Assembly (NCBI GenBank): GCA_019634615.1
Contig: JAHCAZ010000010.1
Span: 50,412 to 114,411 of the forward strand
DNA length: 64,000 nucleotides
From: Opitutaceae bacterium
GTDB lineage: Bacteria; Verrucomicrobiota; Verrucomicrobiia; Opitutales; Opitutaceae
Reading direction: 5' to 3'
Shown here piece after piece: positions 9,641 to 17,288 of the stretch. Position 1 is the stretch's first letter. Each line of letters opens with the position of its first letter. The notes under the pieces are model-generated. The model worked only from the letters and a program-made list of their open reading frames with translations. It ran no database searches and had not been told where the DNA came from. Made by a program: the position numbers and the translations under genes.

Positions 9641-10377
9641 CGCGCACCCTCGATGCCTGGGCGGGCCTGGCCCTGCCGGTCAGCTGCGTGGTGCTGCTGG
9701 CGATCGCCGCCGCGCAGGCCCCGCGCCACCGCCATGCCCGCGTGGCCCGCGAGGGCGGGACGGTTTTTCTGGGCGAAAGCCTCATGCACTGGGGCTATGC
9801 CTGGGTCGAGCGGCTCGCCGCCGCCGCGCTCAAGCTGGGCCTCAGCGCCACCGCCGTGTCGTGGCTTTCGCTCGTACCCGGGTTGGCGGCGGGGCTGGCG
9901 TTCGCGCTCGGCTGCAGTGGTTGGGCCGCCTGGCTGCTGGCCCTGAGCGGGCTGGCCGACGGCATGGACGGCGCGATGGCGCGCCGGCAGGGCACGGCGT
10001 CCCGGGCCGGGGCCGTGTTGGACTCGGCCCTCGACCGGTACGTGGAGTTTTTCTGCTTCGCCGGGCTGATGTGGTATTTCCGCGACGCGCCCGGATGGCA
10101 GCTGCTCACCCTCACCGCCCTTTTCGGGAGTTTCATGGTGACCTACTCGACCGCGAAGGCCGAGGCGCTGCAGGTGGCGCCGCCCCGCGGCTGGATGAAA
10201 CGGGCGGAACGCCTCGTCTGGCTTGCCGGCGGCGGGGCCGTCGCGAGCGCGCTGCCGCTGGCGGGCTGGCCCGGCCGGCCGGCGCTGATCGCGGCGGTCG
10301 CGGTGATCGCCGTCTTCGCCAACCTCGCCGCCGTGGTGCGCCTCCGGGCCCTGGCGCGCGCGGTGACGCCGGGTTGA
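9637..10377 (+). CDS. CDP-alcohol phosphatidyltransferase (candidate phosphatidylinositol(-phosphate) synthase)
   Basis: A 246-residue membrane protein with about six hydrophobic segments. It has the complete family motif DG-xx-AR-x8-G-xxx-D-xxx-D: Asp111, Gly112, Ala115, Arg116, Gly125, Asp129, Asp133. These residues bind CDP-lipid and divalent metal. The family swaps CMP for an alcohol such as inositol phosphate, glycerol phosphate or serine. The acceptor cannot be read from the motif, but myo-inositol-1-phosphate synthase lies directly downstream on the other strand, so inositol phosphate is the best guess; that would make a donor lipid for the AUR1-like transferase. Translationally coupled to the KDSR gene. 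Confidence 0.85.
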   Translation: MTRTLDAWAGLALPVSCVVLLAIAAAQAPRHRHARVAREGGTVFLGESLMHWGYAWVERLAAAALKLGLSATAVSWLSLVPGLAAGLAFALGCSGWAAWLLALSGLADGMDGAMARRQGTASRAGAVLDSALDRYVEFFCFAGLMWYFRDAPGWQLLTLTALFGSFMVTYSTAKAEALQVAPPRGWMKRAERLVWLAGGGAVASALPLAGWPGRPALIAAVAVIAVFANLAAVVRLRALARAVTPG

Positions 10378-10405
10378 AGAACGTGGCTACCGGCGCGACC
10401 CGGCC

Positions 10406-11656
10406 TCAGAGCCAACCCCGCAGCTTTTCCTCGATGACGCCGACCTGGACGTGCAGGTCGTTGGAAACCTTTTCGCCGGGCCGGTGGCCGGGGTTCTTGA
10501 AGTAGCCGCCGAGCCAGCTCTGGATGCCGCCGGCGCCTTTCTGCGCGGCGAGATCCGCGAGCAGGGCGAGGTCGAGCACGAGCGGGGCCGCGAGGATCGA
10601 GTCGCGGCACTGGAAGTTCACCTTGATCTCCACGTCGTAGCCGAGCCAGCCGAAGAGCTGAATCGCGTCCCACGCCTCCTTGTTGTCGCCCTTCGGCGGG
10701 TAGTAGTTGATGTGCACCTGGTGCTCCATCCCCTGGTAGAGGGCGGGCTGCTCCTGCCGGTTGAAGATGTCGTCGAGCACGCCGCCCTTGGTGATCTCCT
10801 TGGCGCGGAAATTCTGGGGCTCGTGGAGGACGAAACCATCGCGGTTGCCGAGGATGTTGGTGCTGAACCAGCCCTTCACGCCGAGGTAGCGCTTGGCGAG
10901 CCCGGCCGCGATCACGGTCTTCATCAGGGTCTGGCCGCTCTTCAGGTCGGAGCCGGCGATGGCGACGTTGCGCTCGGCCGCGAGGTCGCGGATCGCCGGC
11001 GCCTCGAGCACGGGGTTGGGCGTGCAGTTGACGACGGGAAAGCCGGCCTCGATCGCCGCCCAGGCGTAGATCTGCGACGGGGAGATCTCCGGGTCGTTGC
11101 GCGCGAGGCCGGCGCGAAACGCCTCGATCGTGGCGTGGGTGGCCCCCGGCGTGCGCCAGGCCTCGGTCGAAAGCGTGAGGAGCACGACGCCGCGGCCGCC
11201 GCTGCGCCGCGCGAAGAAATCGCGGAAGACGGCCGTCATGGCCGCGGCCTGCTCCGCCTTGTTCTGCTCCGGGCGCACGCGGAGCGAGGGCAGCGTGCGG
11301 ACGTAGGCCGGGTCGTGCAGGCCCGGGCCGGCCTCGATGCCGCGGAGAAAACCGTCCACCAGCGCCAGGTCCTCCGCGCTCAGGACGGCGGCGGTGCGGG
11401 CGGCGTCGGCCGCGTTGGTCTCGACCAAGTCGATGCCCCCGAAGACCAAGTCCTCCAGGCGCGCGAGCGGCAGGGCCTCGGCCACGCGGCGGCGCTGCCC
11501 GTCGCGCCCCTCGATCCAGCCCAGCTGCGTGTAGGCGCCCACCGGCGGCCGGCGGCCCGAGCGGACCAGCTCGACTCCCGCCATGAGGGTGGTCGCGACT
11601 GCGCCCATGCCGACCGTGAAGACTCCGAGTTTGGACTGGGGGGATGTGGATACCAT
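10406..11656 (-). CDS. myo-inositol-1-phosphate synthase
   Basis: A 416-residue cytosolic NAD-dependent synthase converting glucose-6-phosphate to L-myo-inositol-1-phosphate. Family landmarks are clear: N-terminal Rossmann VFTVGMGAVATTLMAG (GxGxxxxxxxxG-like), NCTPNPVLEAPA, the active-site stretch AGSDLKSGQTLMKT, NILGNRDG, and NFQCRDSILAAPLVLDLA. Length fits bacterial MIPS. The start at 11656 precedes the Rossmann strand by about ten residues; no strong ribosome-binding site is visible. It converges on the CDP-alcohol transferase (28 bp gap) and diverges from the LicD-like gene. Its place inside the locus is the main reason to expect an inositol head group. Confidence 0.92.
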   Translation of the reverse strand: MVSTSPQSKLGVFTVGMGAVATTLMAGVELVRSGRRPPVGAYTQLGWIEGRDGQRRRVAEALPLARLEDLVFGGIDLVETNAADAARTAAVLSAEDLALVDGFLRGIEAGPGLHDPAYVRTLPSLRVRPEQNKAEQAAAMTAVFRDFFARRSGGRGVVLLTLSTEAWRTPGATHATIEAFRAGLARNDPEISPSQIYAWAAIEAGFPVVNCTPNPVLEAPAIRDLAAERNVAIAGSDLKSGQTLMKTVIAAGLAKRYLGVKGWFSTNILGNRDGFVLHEPQNFRAKEITKGGVLDDIFNRQEQPALYQGMEHQVHINYYPPKGDNKEAWDAIQLFGWLGYDVEIKVNFQCRDSILAAPLVLDLALLADLAAQKGAGGIQSWLGGYFKNPGHRPGEKVSNDLHVQVGVIEEKLRGWL

Positions 11657-11736
11657 GAGGAAGTCGATCAGAACAGCGGGGTCGCACGAGGCAAGAAAGG
11701 GTTGCGCACGCGCCCGCCCGCAGAAATACAGCAGGC

Positions 11737-12363
11737 ATGCCCCCCCCTGTCGCGACCGCCCTCGACCGCTGGCGGCGCAACGTGCGGCTGCTGGGGCGCC
11801 ACCTGCGGCACGGGCGTGCGTCCTACGGCGCCGCCGCCTCGCCGGCGAAGGATCGCGAACTCGCCGCCCTGTTCCGCACGGTGAATGCCTGGCTGCACGA
11901 ACTCGGCGTCGTGCACTTCCTGACCTACGGCACGCTCCTCGGCTGGCAGCGCGACGGCCGGCCGCTGCCGCACGACGTGGATATCGACCTGGCGGTGCCG
12001 GAGGCGGAGTTCCCGCGCATCTGGGCGGCCCGCGACCGCCTGCCCGCCGGCTTCCGGATGCACGACACCTCGCACCTGCATCCGGGCCCCAAGCTTTACG
12101 TGGAGCACCGCGGCTGGGAGGCGGACCTCTATTTCCTGCGCGAGGAGGGCGACCAACTGCGCACCTTGGAACGCAGCGCCAATCCCGGCGACATGCTGCC
12201 GTTCCCCAAGGCCTGGTTCTTTCCGCCGCAGCCCGCCGTGTTCCTGGGCGTGCCGACCTGGGTGCCGGCGCAGCCGGTCGCGTACCTGGAGCATCTCTAC
12301 CACTACCTCGGGGCCGACGCGGAAAGGGATCCGGTGACGCGGTATTTCCGCCCGAGGCGCTAG
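11737..12363 (+). CDS. LicD/fukutin-like nucleotidyltransferase-fold protein
   Basis: A 208-residue soluble protein. It has the LicD signature: TYGTLLGWQRDGRPLPHDVDID, in which Gly65-Thr-Leu-Leu-Gly69 and Asp80/Asp82/Asp84 form the metal-binding core. It continues through GPKLYVEHRGWEADLYFLREEG. LicD proteins transfer phosphocholine (or another phospho-alcohol) from a CDP donor to a sugar; eukaryotic fukutin relatives transfer ribitol phosphate. It is divergent from MIPS and is followed by a strong terminator, so it looks like the last gene of the lipid locus. It might decorate the inositol or glycan part of the lipid; that role is inference. A few LicD-like proteins have unrelated roles. Confidence 0.75.
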   Translation: MPPPVATALDRWRRNVRLLGRHLRHGRASYGAAASPAKDRELAALFRTVNAWLHELGVVHFLTYGTLLGWQRDGRPLPHDVDIDLAVPEAEFPRIWAARDRLPAGFRMHDTSHLHPGPKLYVEHRGWEADLYFLREEGDQLRTLERSANPGDMLPFPKAWFFPPQPAVFLGVPTWVPAQPVAYLEHLYHYLGADAERDPVTRYFRPRR

Positions 12364-12387
12364 GCGCGGCGCCGCGGCGCACAAAAA

Positions 12388-12428
12388 AACCGGGGCGAGG
12401 AATCGCTTCCTCGCCCCGGTGTGTTTTT
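12388..12428. terminator. Bidirectional intrinsic terminator
   Basis: A 13-14-bp GC-rich stem (CCGGGGCGAGGAA / TTCCTCGCCCCGG) closes a TCGC loop. A run of seven A lies on its left (12383-12389) and a T-rich stretch on its right (12422-12428), so it can act for the rightward LicD-like gene and the leftward small gene at 12436. Confidence 0.9.
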
Positions 12429-12435
12429 CTTGGTT

Positions 12436-12702
12436 TTAAGCTGCGTTGCCGAGGTTCATCACCCGGCGCGTCAGCGGCTGCCAGACCTGGCGGCGGAACA
12501 CCTCGGGGAGGCGCACGACCGACTGGGTCCAGCTGCGGTTTTCCTGCATCTGGCGCGCAACCTGGGGAGCCGCCTCGGTGGCGGGCGGGAGATCCTCCTC
12601 CATCCGGGAGTTTTCGTCGAACTCGTACGTAGAGAAAAGGATCGCGCCTGAACCGAAACAGCCCGGTTGCACGACATATATGGTCTTGGACTTTTTGTTC
12701 AT
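12436..12702 (-). CDS. Small hypothetical protein
   Basis: An 88-residue protein I do not recognise. From the ATG at 12702 it begins MNKKSKTIYVVQPGCFGSG, continues with an acidic, Pro/Ala-rich middle (EEDLPPATEAAPQ), and ends with a basic stretch around VFRRQVWQPLTRR. There is no signal peptide or membrane segment. A longer start at 12762 is possible but would include a short hairpin (about 12715-12740, AAGATTC arms) that looks like untranslated leader. The gene stands alone between a bidirectional terminator and a convergently unrelated region. Coding is supported by the terminator just after its stop and by lower-GC codon choice at its N-terminus. Confidence 0.55.
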   Translation of the reverse strand: MNKKSKTIYVVQPGCFGSGAILFSTYEFDENSRMEEDLPPATEAAPQVARQMQENRSWTQSVVRLPEVFRRQVWQPLTRRVMNLGNAA

Positions 12703-12904
12703 GGTCAGAAGAGGAAGATTCGCGCGACTCGCGGAATCTTCCAGGCCGACCAGGAACGGCAAAGAACAGGGACCGCGTAACCTGTGGATCGGCGCCCGGC
12801 CGTCAAGATCGGCGGTGCCGTCAGTTTCCCTAGCATTTACCGGTCAATCGCTTACGCCGACAATTGACCGTCCGAATCCCAGCCGCACCCAAGGCTCGCC
12901 CAGC

Positions 12905-13501
12905 CTACTTGCCCAGCTTGCGCAGGGCCTGGTTGATCTTGTCCAAGTCGCAGATCTCCGGGTGGTAATCGGGTCCCAGCCACTCGGCCCACTCGCGCCC
13001 GAGGTCGGTCTCGGGCTCCTTCAGGCAGGCCAGCATGTCATGGAAGGCCTCGAGGCCGCCGCAGTCCTCCGGCGGGCCCATGCGTTCGCCGGCGATGCAG
13101 ACCGGGTAGCGCACGCCTTTCGCGAGCGGCAAGGTCTGCTCGACGCGGATGTCGACCCGCCAGCCCTCGCCGAAGTCGTAATGGTAGACAAAGCCATGCC
13201 GCTGCCCGAGATCGAGGTCGGCCAGCGTGACGTCGCGGTCGTCCTCGATCACGAGGTCCTCGCGCTTCACGGGATTGCCGAACCGCAGGTCCTCCAAGTC
13301 GAAGCCGTGGGTCTGGTAGTCGAACCAGTCGAAGAGGATCTGGATCGAGTCGTGCAGCCGCGACAGCCACATCGTCTCGCGCACCAGCAGCCGGCGCCAT
13401 ACGCGGGGCGTCGTGCCGGCGACGTCGAGGCGCAGGGCGAAAACGTTCTCCGGGGCCTTGCGCTTGGGCACCGACCCGCGGCCTTCGTGAAGTCCGATCA
13501 T
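12905..13501 (-). CDS. Plasmid pRiA4b ORF-3-like (IS1096 TnpR-like) family protein
   Basis: A 198-residue protein of the pRiA4b ORF-3 family. Diagnostic parts are LRLDVAGTTPRVWRRLLV, the helix with LHDSIQILFDWFDYQTHGF, FVYHYDFGEGWRVDI, and the late PPEDCGGLEAF with conserved Cys-Gly-Gly. Members occur on plasmids and next to insertion sequences but also alone on chromosomes, and their function is unknown. I see no transposase or terminal repeat beside this copy. The ATG at 13501 is preferred; a start at 13561 would add a low-complexity Arg/Gly stretch. It is divergent from the DUF1846 gene. Confidence 0.8.
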   Translation of the reverse strand: MIGLHEGRGSVPKRKAPENVFALRLDVAGTTPRVWRRLLVRETMWLSRLHDSIQILFDWFDYQTHGFDLEDLRFGNPVKREDLVIEDDRDVTLADLDLGQRHGFVYHYDFGEGWRVDIRVEQTLPLAKGVRYPVCIAGERMGPPEDCGGLEAFHDMLACLKEPETDLGREWAEWLGPDYHPEICDLDKINQALRKLGK

Positions 13502-13614
13502 GGCCCCACGGTGGCGCGCGCACCCGGGACGATCAACGCCAACCTTGCCCGGGCAATCCATGCGCGGTGTTAGGCGTTGACGCCGTTCCGCCCGCGCTGG
13601 CCTGCTTGCGGACC

Positions 13615-15132
13615 ATGGCCGGCCCCATCGGTTTCGACAACGAACGCTACCTGCAGCAGCAAAGCGCCGCGATCCTCGAGCGCGTCAACGGCTCCCACGC
13701 CCGCCTCTACCTCGAGTTCGGCGGCAAGCTCCTCTTCGACTACCACGCCGCGCGCGTGCTGCCGGGCTTCCACCCCAACGTGAAGATGCAGCTCCTCCAG
13801 CAGCTGAAGGACCGCATCGAGGTGATCCTCTGCATCTACGCCGGCGACATCGAGAAGCGGAAGATGCGCGCCGACTTCGGCATCACCTACGACACCGACG
13901 CCCTGAAGACGATCGACGACCTCACCGAGCGCGGCGTCACCGTGCGCGCCGTCGTCATCACGCGCTTCGACCGCCAGCCGGCCGCGCTCGCCTTCAAGAA
14001 CCGCCTCGAGCGCCGCGGGCTGCGGGTCTACACGCACGGCGTCACGAAAGGTTACCCGACCGACGTCGACATGATCGTCAGCGAGGAGGGCTACGGCGCG
14101 AACCCCTACATCGAGACCGAGCGCCCCATCGTCGTCGTCACCGGCCCCGGTCCGGGCAGCGGCAAGCTCGCGACCTGCCTGAGCCAGCTCTACCACGAGC
14201 ACCAGCGCGGCGTGGCGGCGCGCTTCGCCAAGTTCGAGACCTTCCCCATCTGGAACCTGCCGCTCAAGCACCCGGTGAACGTGGCCTACGAGGCCGCCAC
14301 GGCCGAGCTGAAGGACGTCAACCTGATCGACCACTTCCACCTCGAGTCCTACGGCGAGGCCGCGGTGAACTACAATCGCGACCTCGAGGCCTTCCCGCTC
14401 CTGCGCCGCATCATCGAACGCATCACGGGCGAGCCGTCGTTCTACAAGTCGCCGACCGACATGGGCGTGAACCGCGCCGGCTTCGGCATCGTCGACGACG
14501 CGGCCTGCCGCGCCGCCGCCGCGCAGGAGATCATCCGCCGCTACTACAACTACGCCTGCGAATACGCGCTCGGGCTCGTGGAGAAGGAAACGGTGGAGCG
14601 GGCCGAGCTCATCATGAAGGGGCTGGGCCTGAAGAAGACGGACCGGATCGTCGTCACCCATGCCCACGCCGCCGCGGCCGCCGGCTCGGCCACGGGCAAA
14701 GGCGCCGACGGCATCTACTGCGGCGCCGCCGTCGAGCTGGCGGACGGCCGCATCGTTACGGGCAAGAATTCCCCGCAGCTCCACGCCGCCTCGAGCCTCA
14801 TCCTCAACGCGGTCAAGGTCCTCGCCGGCATCCCCGACCACCAGCACCTGCTGCCGCCGGCGATCACGCAGTCGCTGACGCACTTCAAGAAGCACGTGCT
14901 CAAGGGCAACATGATGAGCCTCGACGTCGAGGAGACCCTGATCGCTCTCAGCATCAGCGCGACCCACGACGCGGCCGCCCGGCGGGCGGTGGAGAAGCTG
15001 CCGGTGCTGTCCGGCTGCAACGTCCACCTCACCCACCTGCCCACGCCCGGCGACGCCGCCGGCCTGCGCAAGCTCGGGCTCACGGTCACCGCCGACCCCG
15101 AGTTTGCCTCAAAGTACCTCTACGTGGGCTGA
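13615..15132 (+). CDS. DUF1846 family protein
   Basis: A 505-residue cytoplasmic protein that matches DUF1846 across its length. Recognisable blocks are GFDNERYLQQQSAAILERV at the N-terminus, LYLEFGGKLLFDYHAARVLPG, the glycine loop VVVTGPGPGSGKLATCLSQLYHE, FPIWNLPLKHPVN, and STDMG-like YKSPTDMGVNRAGF. The GPGSGK loop resembles a nucleotide-binding loop, but no biochemical role is established for the family. The start at 13615 puts the conserved GFDNERY block five residues in; the upstream in-frame start would add an unconserved extension. Convergent with pepF, with only 2 bp between stops. Confidence 0.85.
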   Translation: MAGPIGFDNERYLQQQSAAILERVNGSHARLYLEFGGKLLFDYHAARVLPGFHPNVKMQLLQQLKDRIEVILCIYAGDIEKRKMRADFGITYDTDALKTIDDLTERGVTVRAVVITRFDRQPAALAFKNRLERRGLRVYTHGVTKGYPTDVDMIVSEEGYGANPYIETERPIVVVTGPGPGSGKLATCLSQLYHEHQRGVAARFAKFETFPIWNLPLKHPVNVAYEAATAELKDVNLIDHFHLESYGEAAVNYNRDLEAFPLLRRIIERITGEPSFYKSPTDMGVNRAGFGIVDDAACRAAAAQEIIRRYYNYACEYALGLVEKETVERAELIMKGLGLKKTDRIVVTHAHAAAAAGSATGKGADGIYCGAAVELADGRIVTGKNSPQLHAASSLILNAVKVLAGIPDHQHLLPPAITQSLTHFKKHVLKGNMMSLDVEETLIALSISATHDAAARRAVEKLPVLSGCNVHLTHLPTPGDAAGLRKLGLTVTADPEFASKYLYVG

Positions 15133-15134
15133 AG

Positions 15135-17048
15135 TCAGCCTTTGCTGAGCAGCTGCTCGACCTCGTCGAGCGTGCGCTCGAAGGTCTTCATCGCCGCCTC
15201 GACCGGGGCCGGGGTCGTGAGATCGACGCCGGCTTCCTTCAGCAGGTCGAGCGGCGGACGCGAGCAACCGCCCTTCAGCATGCCGAGGTAGGCCTGCACC
15301 GCCGGCTCGCCCAGCTCGCGCACGCGGTCGGCGATGGCGATGCCGGAGGACAGGCCGGTCGCATAGGAGTAGACGTAGTACTTGTAGTAGAAATGCGGGA
15401 TGTAGGCCCACTCGAGGCCGTCGTCCTCGCCCAGCGTGAAGCCGGGGCCGTAGTAGCGCTGCGCGAGCTCGCGGTAGGTCGCCTCCAGCTTGGCGGCGGT
15501 CAGCGGCACGCCCTGCTCGTGCAGGGTGTGAATCGCCCGCTCGAATTCGGCGAACATGGTCTGGCGGAAGATCGTGGTGCGGATCGACTCGAGCCGCTCG
15601 ACGAGCAGGTAGGCCTTCTCCGCGTCGCTGTCGGCGCGGGCCACGAGGTAGTCGGAGAGCAGCATCTCGTTGCAGGTCGAGGCGATCTCCGCGAGCAGCG
15701 TGGTGTAGCGGTAGTCGGGATAGGACTGCGCCTTCATCGCGAGGTCGCTGTGCAGGGCATGGCCGTACTCGTGCGCCAGCGTGGACATGTCATCGAGGGA
15801 GTTCTGGTAGTTCATGAACACCCACGGATGCGGGCCATAGGTGCTGGCCGAGAACGCGCCGCTGCGCTTGTCCTGGTGCGGGTAGAGGTCGAGCCAGCCG
15901 TTTTTCGGGTCGAGGCCCGCGACGAGCCGCTGGCCGTACTCCGCCCCGAGCGGCTTGAGCGCGGCCGGGAGGATCTGCTGCGCCTCGCTGAACGGGATGT
16001 CCTTCTCCACGCCGGCGACGATCGGGATGTACAGGTCGTAGATCCGGATGTCCGGCAAACCGAGGACCTTCTGCCGAAGGGCCACGTAGCGGTGCAGGAG
16101 CGGCAGGTGGGCGTTCACCGCGTTGACGAGGTTGTCGTACACGGCCGGGCTCACGTTGTCCTTGTCGAGGTAGGCCGCGAGCGCGGTGTCGTAGCCGCGG
16201 GCGCGGGCGTAGGCGACGTCGAGGCGCACCTGGCCGGCGAGCGTGCTGGCGAGCGACTGCTCGTGCTTCCGCAGCGTGCCGAACAGACCGGCGACGGCCT
16301 CGCGGCGCACGTCGCGGCTCGGCGAGGCGCGGAGGCGGCCGTAATTGGACAGCGTGAGCTGCACCTCCTTGCCGGTGGCATCCTTCACCTTCGGCAGCGC
16401 GAGCTCGGAGAGGATCGCGCCGTGCGTGTCCTCGTGCCCGGAAGGCAGCTCGTTGAGGTCGATCTCCGCCCAGAGGTTGTCGCCGAGGAGACCCAGCGCC
16501 CGTTCGCCGTCGGCGGAGAGGACGCGGGGCGCGCGGCGCTGGAGGTTCTCGACGTACGCCCGATACGGGGCGAGGCGCGGCTCGGCCTGGATCGCCGCCG
16601 CCACTTGGGCCTCGGGCAGCGCGAGGAGCTCGCGACGGATGAAGGTCGCGGCGCGCATGAGCTCGTCCATCACCGCCAGGCTGCGGGTGACGAGCGCGTT
16701 GGCCGTGTCGTCCGTCAGCGCCGTGCTCTGGCGGAGATTGGCGTACAGGGTCAGCTTGTTCGCGTCGTTGTGCAGCCGGAAGTACAGGTCGAGGCACCCG
16801 AAAAGCGTCGCCGGATCGGCGAGGCGACCCGAGAACGGGGCGAGCGCGGGGATCTCCTCCCGGAGGCGGACGAGACCGGCCTCGAAGCCGGCGTCGGAGT
16901 CGAAGAGCGGCTTGAGGTCCCACGTGTACGCCGCGGGCACGGCGCCGCGGGGATGATTGGAGTCGGGCGTATAGGCCGGCAGGTCGGCAGCGCGCAGGGC
17001 GCCGAGGGTCAGCAGGAGCAGGCAGAAAGCGGCGAACAGGGATTTCAT
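15135..17048 (-). CDS. pepF: Oligoendopeptidase F (M3B metallopeptidase), exported
   Basis: A 637-residue zinc peptidase with an N-terminal signal peptide (hydrophobic LFAAFCLLLLTLGA, then Ala-rich cleavage region). The zinc motif HEYGH lies at 426-430 in TLAHEYGHALHSDLA, with the downstream Glu ligand expected in LLAEIASTCNEMLL. The C-terminus has the substrate-closing YYKYYVYSYATG typical of M3B enzymes. Usual PepF is cytoplasmic; the signal sequence suggests periplasmic peptide trimming here. Its upstream region is occupied by a family A palindrome, so the promoter must lie in or beyond that element. Confidence 0.93.
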   Translation of the reverse strand: MKSLFAAFCLLLLTLGALRAADLPAYTPDSNHPRGAVPAAYTWDLKPLFDSDAGFEAGLVRLREEIPALAPFSGRLADPATLFGCLDLYFRLHNDANKLTLYANLRQSTALTDDTANALVTRSLAVMDELMRAATFIRRELLALPEAQVAAAIQAEPRLAPYRAYVENLQRRAPRVLSADGERALGLLGDNLWAEIDLNELPSGHEDTHGAILSELALPKVKDATGKEVQLTLSNYGRLRASPSRDVRREAVAGLFGTLRKHEQSLASTLAGQVRLDVAYARARGYDTALAAYLDKDNVSPAVYDNLVNAVNAHLPLLHRYVALRQKVLGLPDIRIYDLYIPIVAGVEKDIPFSEAQQILPAALKPLGAEYGQRLVAGLDPKNGWLDLYPHQDKRSGAFSASTYGPHPWVFMNYQNSLDDMSTLAHEYGHALHSDLAMKAQSYPDYRYTTLLAEIASTCNEMLLSDYLVARADSDAEKAYLLVERLESIRTTIFRQTMFAEFERAIHTLHEQGVPLTAAKLEATYRELAQRYYGPGFTLGEDDGLEWAYIPHFYYKYYVYSYATGLSSGIAIADRVRELGEPAVQAYLGMLKGGCSRPPLDLLKEAGVDLTTPAPVEAAMKTFERTLDEVEQLLSKG

Positions 17049-17120
17049 GGGTGGGTTTTTCCGGAGTCTCAGCCGCCTGGCCGGGGTGGCTCAAGGGCAA
17101 AGCCGGGACCAGGCAGCGGT

Positions 17121-17278
17121 AACCGCGAAGGACGCGAAGGTGCGCGAAGAAATCCCCGATCCATTTTACAGGAGGGAACAGAGAGCGCAGAGGTCTGATC
17201 GCCTTGGCACCTCCGCTCCCTCCGTTTCCTCCTGAAAGGTCGGATTGAGCTTCGCGTTGCTTCGGGTCCTTCGCGGTT
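17121..17278. repeat. Family A palindromic element, copy 1
   Basis: A 158-bp nested palindrome. The outer arms, 29 nt each, begin AACCGCGAAGGACGCGAAGG (17121-17149) and are matched at 17250-17278 by their reverse complement with about four mismatches. The inner arms TTTTACAGGAGGGAACAGAG (from 17164) pair with ...CCGTTTCCTCCTG (to 17238). Outer arms hold three copies of CGCGAAG. It fills the gap between the GxGYxYP gene and pepF. Confidence 0.85.
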
Positions 17279-17288
17279 CAAATCCCCG

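Noticed and set aside
12905..13501. Insertion sequence, because of the pRiA4b/IS1096 TnpR-like family name
   Set aside because: No transposase, terminal inverted repeats or target duplication next to it; many members are chromosomal.
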